Source of the DNA: an uncultured Ruminobacter sp.
GTDB taxonomy: Bacteria > Pseudomonadota > Gammaproteobacteria > Enterobacterales > Succinivibrionaceae
Reading direction: 5' to 3'
Length of the DNA stretch: 14,192 bases
Assembly (NCBI GenBank): GCA_900767005.1
Contig: CAAFXL010000158.1
Location: 1-14,192, forward strand
The notes beneath the pieces were generated by a model. It was not told the origin of the DNA. It saw only the letters and a program-made list of their open reading frames with translations, and did no database searches. Position numbers and translations under genes: made by a program. Positions 14,172 through 14,192 of this stretch are shown one piece after another; position 1 is the stretch's first letter; every line of letters begins with the position of its first letter.

Positions 14172-14192
14172 ATTCCAAAATACTTTAACATC
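14142..14192 (+). CDS. Possible 5' end of a divergent gene, truncated by the window
   Basis: ATG at 14142 is preceded by AGGG (14131-14134) at 7 nt, a good ribosome site, and the frame stays open to the window end (17 codons, MKFYLISFLPIPKYFNI). The product is not recognised. The opening LPIP..F loosely recalls the N terminus of primosomal helicase PriA, but the register does not fit well and 17 residues cannot decide it. It would be divergent from damX. Confidence 0.35.
   Translation, partial: MKFYLISFLPIPKYFNI

Noticed and set aside
14158..14192. Minus-strand frame MLKYFGMGKNEIK from the window edge as the end of an upstream gene
   Set aside because: Only 13 codons are visible with no recognisable family ending, so an upstream minus-strand gene cannot be supported.

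Overview
The window is AT-rich chromosomal DNA (coding G+C about one third by eye, long spacers far lower) from what looks like a gammaproteobacterium. Two things point there. The Crp protein is nearly colinear with the enterobacterial CRP, with the same recognition helix and activating regions. The minus-strand order damX - rpe - gph - trpS is the classic gammaproteobacterial aroB-damX-dam-rpe-gph-trpS cluster, but without dam. DamX is the long form with an N-terminal P-loop ATPase domain, as in Vibrio or Pseudomonas, rather than the short enterobacterial form. An AT-rich host-associated lineage such as Succinivibrionaceae or a relative is a plausible guess, not something the sequence proves.

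Layout. Positions 1-395 are a very AT-rich spacer ending in a conspicuously GC-richer leader (about 300-395). It precedes a fold-III ornithine/lysine-type decarboxylase (396-1562), which ends in a strong bidirectional terminator. A minus-strand glycerolipid-type acyltransferase follows (1677-2846). A 452-bp regulatory spacer (2847-3298) with a good CRP site separates it from divergent crp (3299-3937). Two strong hairpin terminators (3956-4056) lie between crp and the convergent acetylornithine/succinylornithine aminotransferase (4096-5304).

The rest, 5445-13986, is one minus-strand block read as damX, rpe, gph, trpS, then an RND efflux adaptor and its inner-membrane pump. From rpe to the pump the genes are packed with gaps of 1, 10 and 8 nt and one 4-nt overlap, which suggests one operon. 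Between damX and rpe, where dam normally sits, there are only 142 bp, holding an extended -10 promoter and an intrinsic terminator. At the right edge a ribosome-binding site and ATG on the plus strand may open a divergent gene that runs out of the window.

How the genes fit together: they are mostly housekeeping. They cover polyamine and arginine metabolism (decarboxylase, ArgD/AstC), global carbon control (Crp), membrane lipid (acyltransferase), pentose phosphate (Rpe), phosphoglycolate clearance (Gph), tRNA charging (TrpS), cell division (DamX) and drug or bile-type efflux (RND pair). I found no mobile element, CRISPR array, tRNA or rRNA. The best candidate for something undescribed is the decarboxylase leader. 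It can fold into two hairpins, and it is also spanned by a 33-codon frame whose TGA overlaps the decarboxylase ATG, which suggests polyamine- or ornithine-responsive control. The missing dam gene and the bidirectional CRP site are the next most interesting points.
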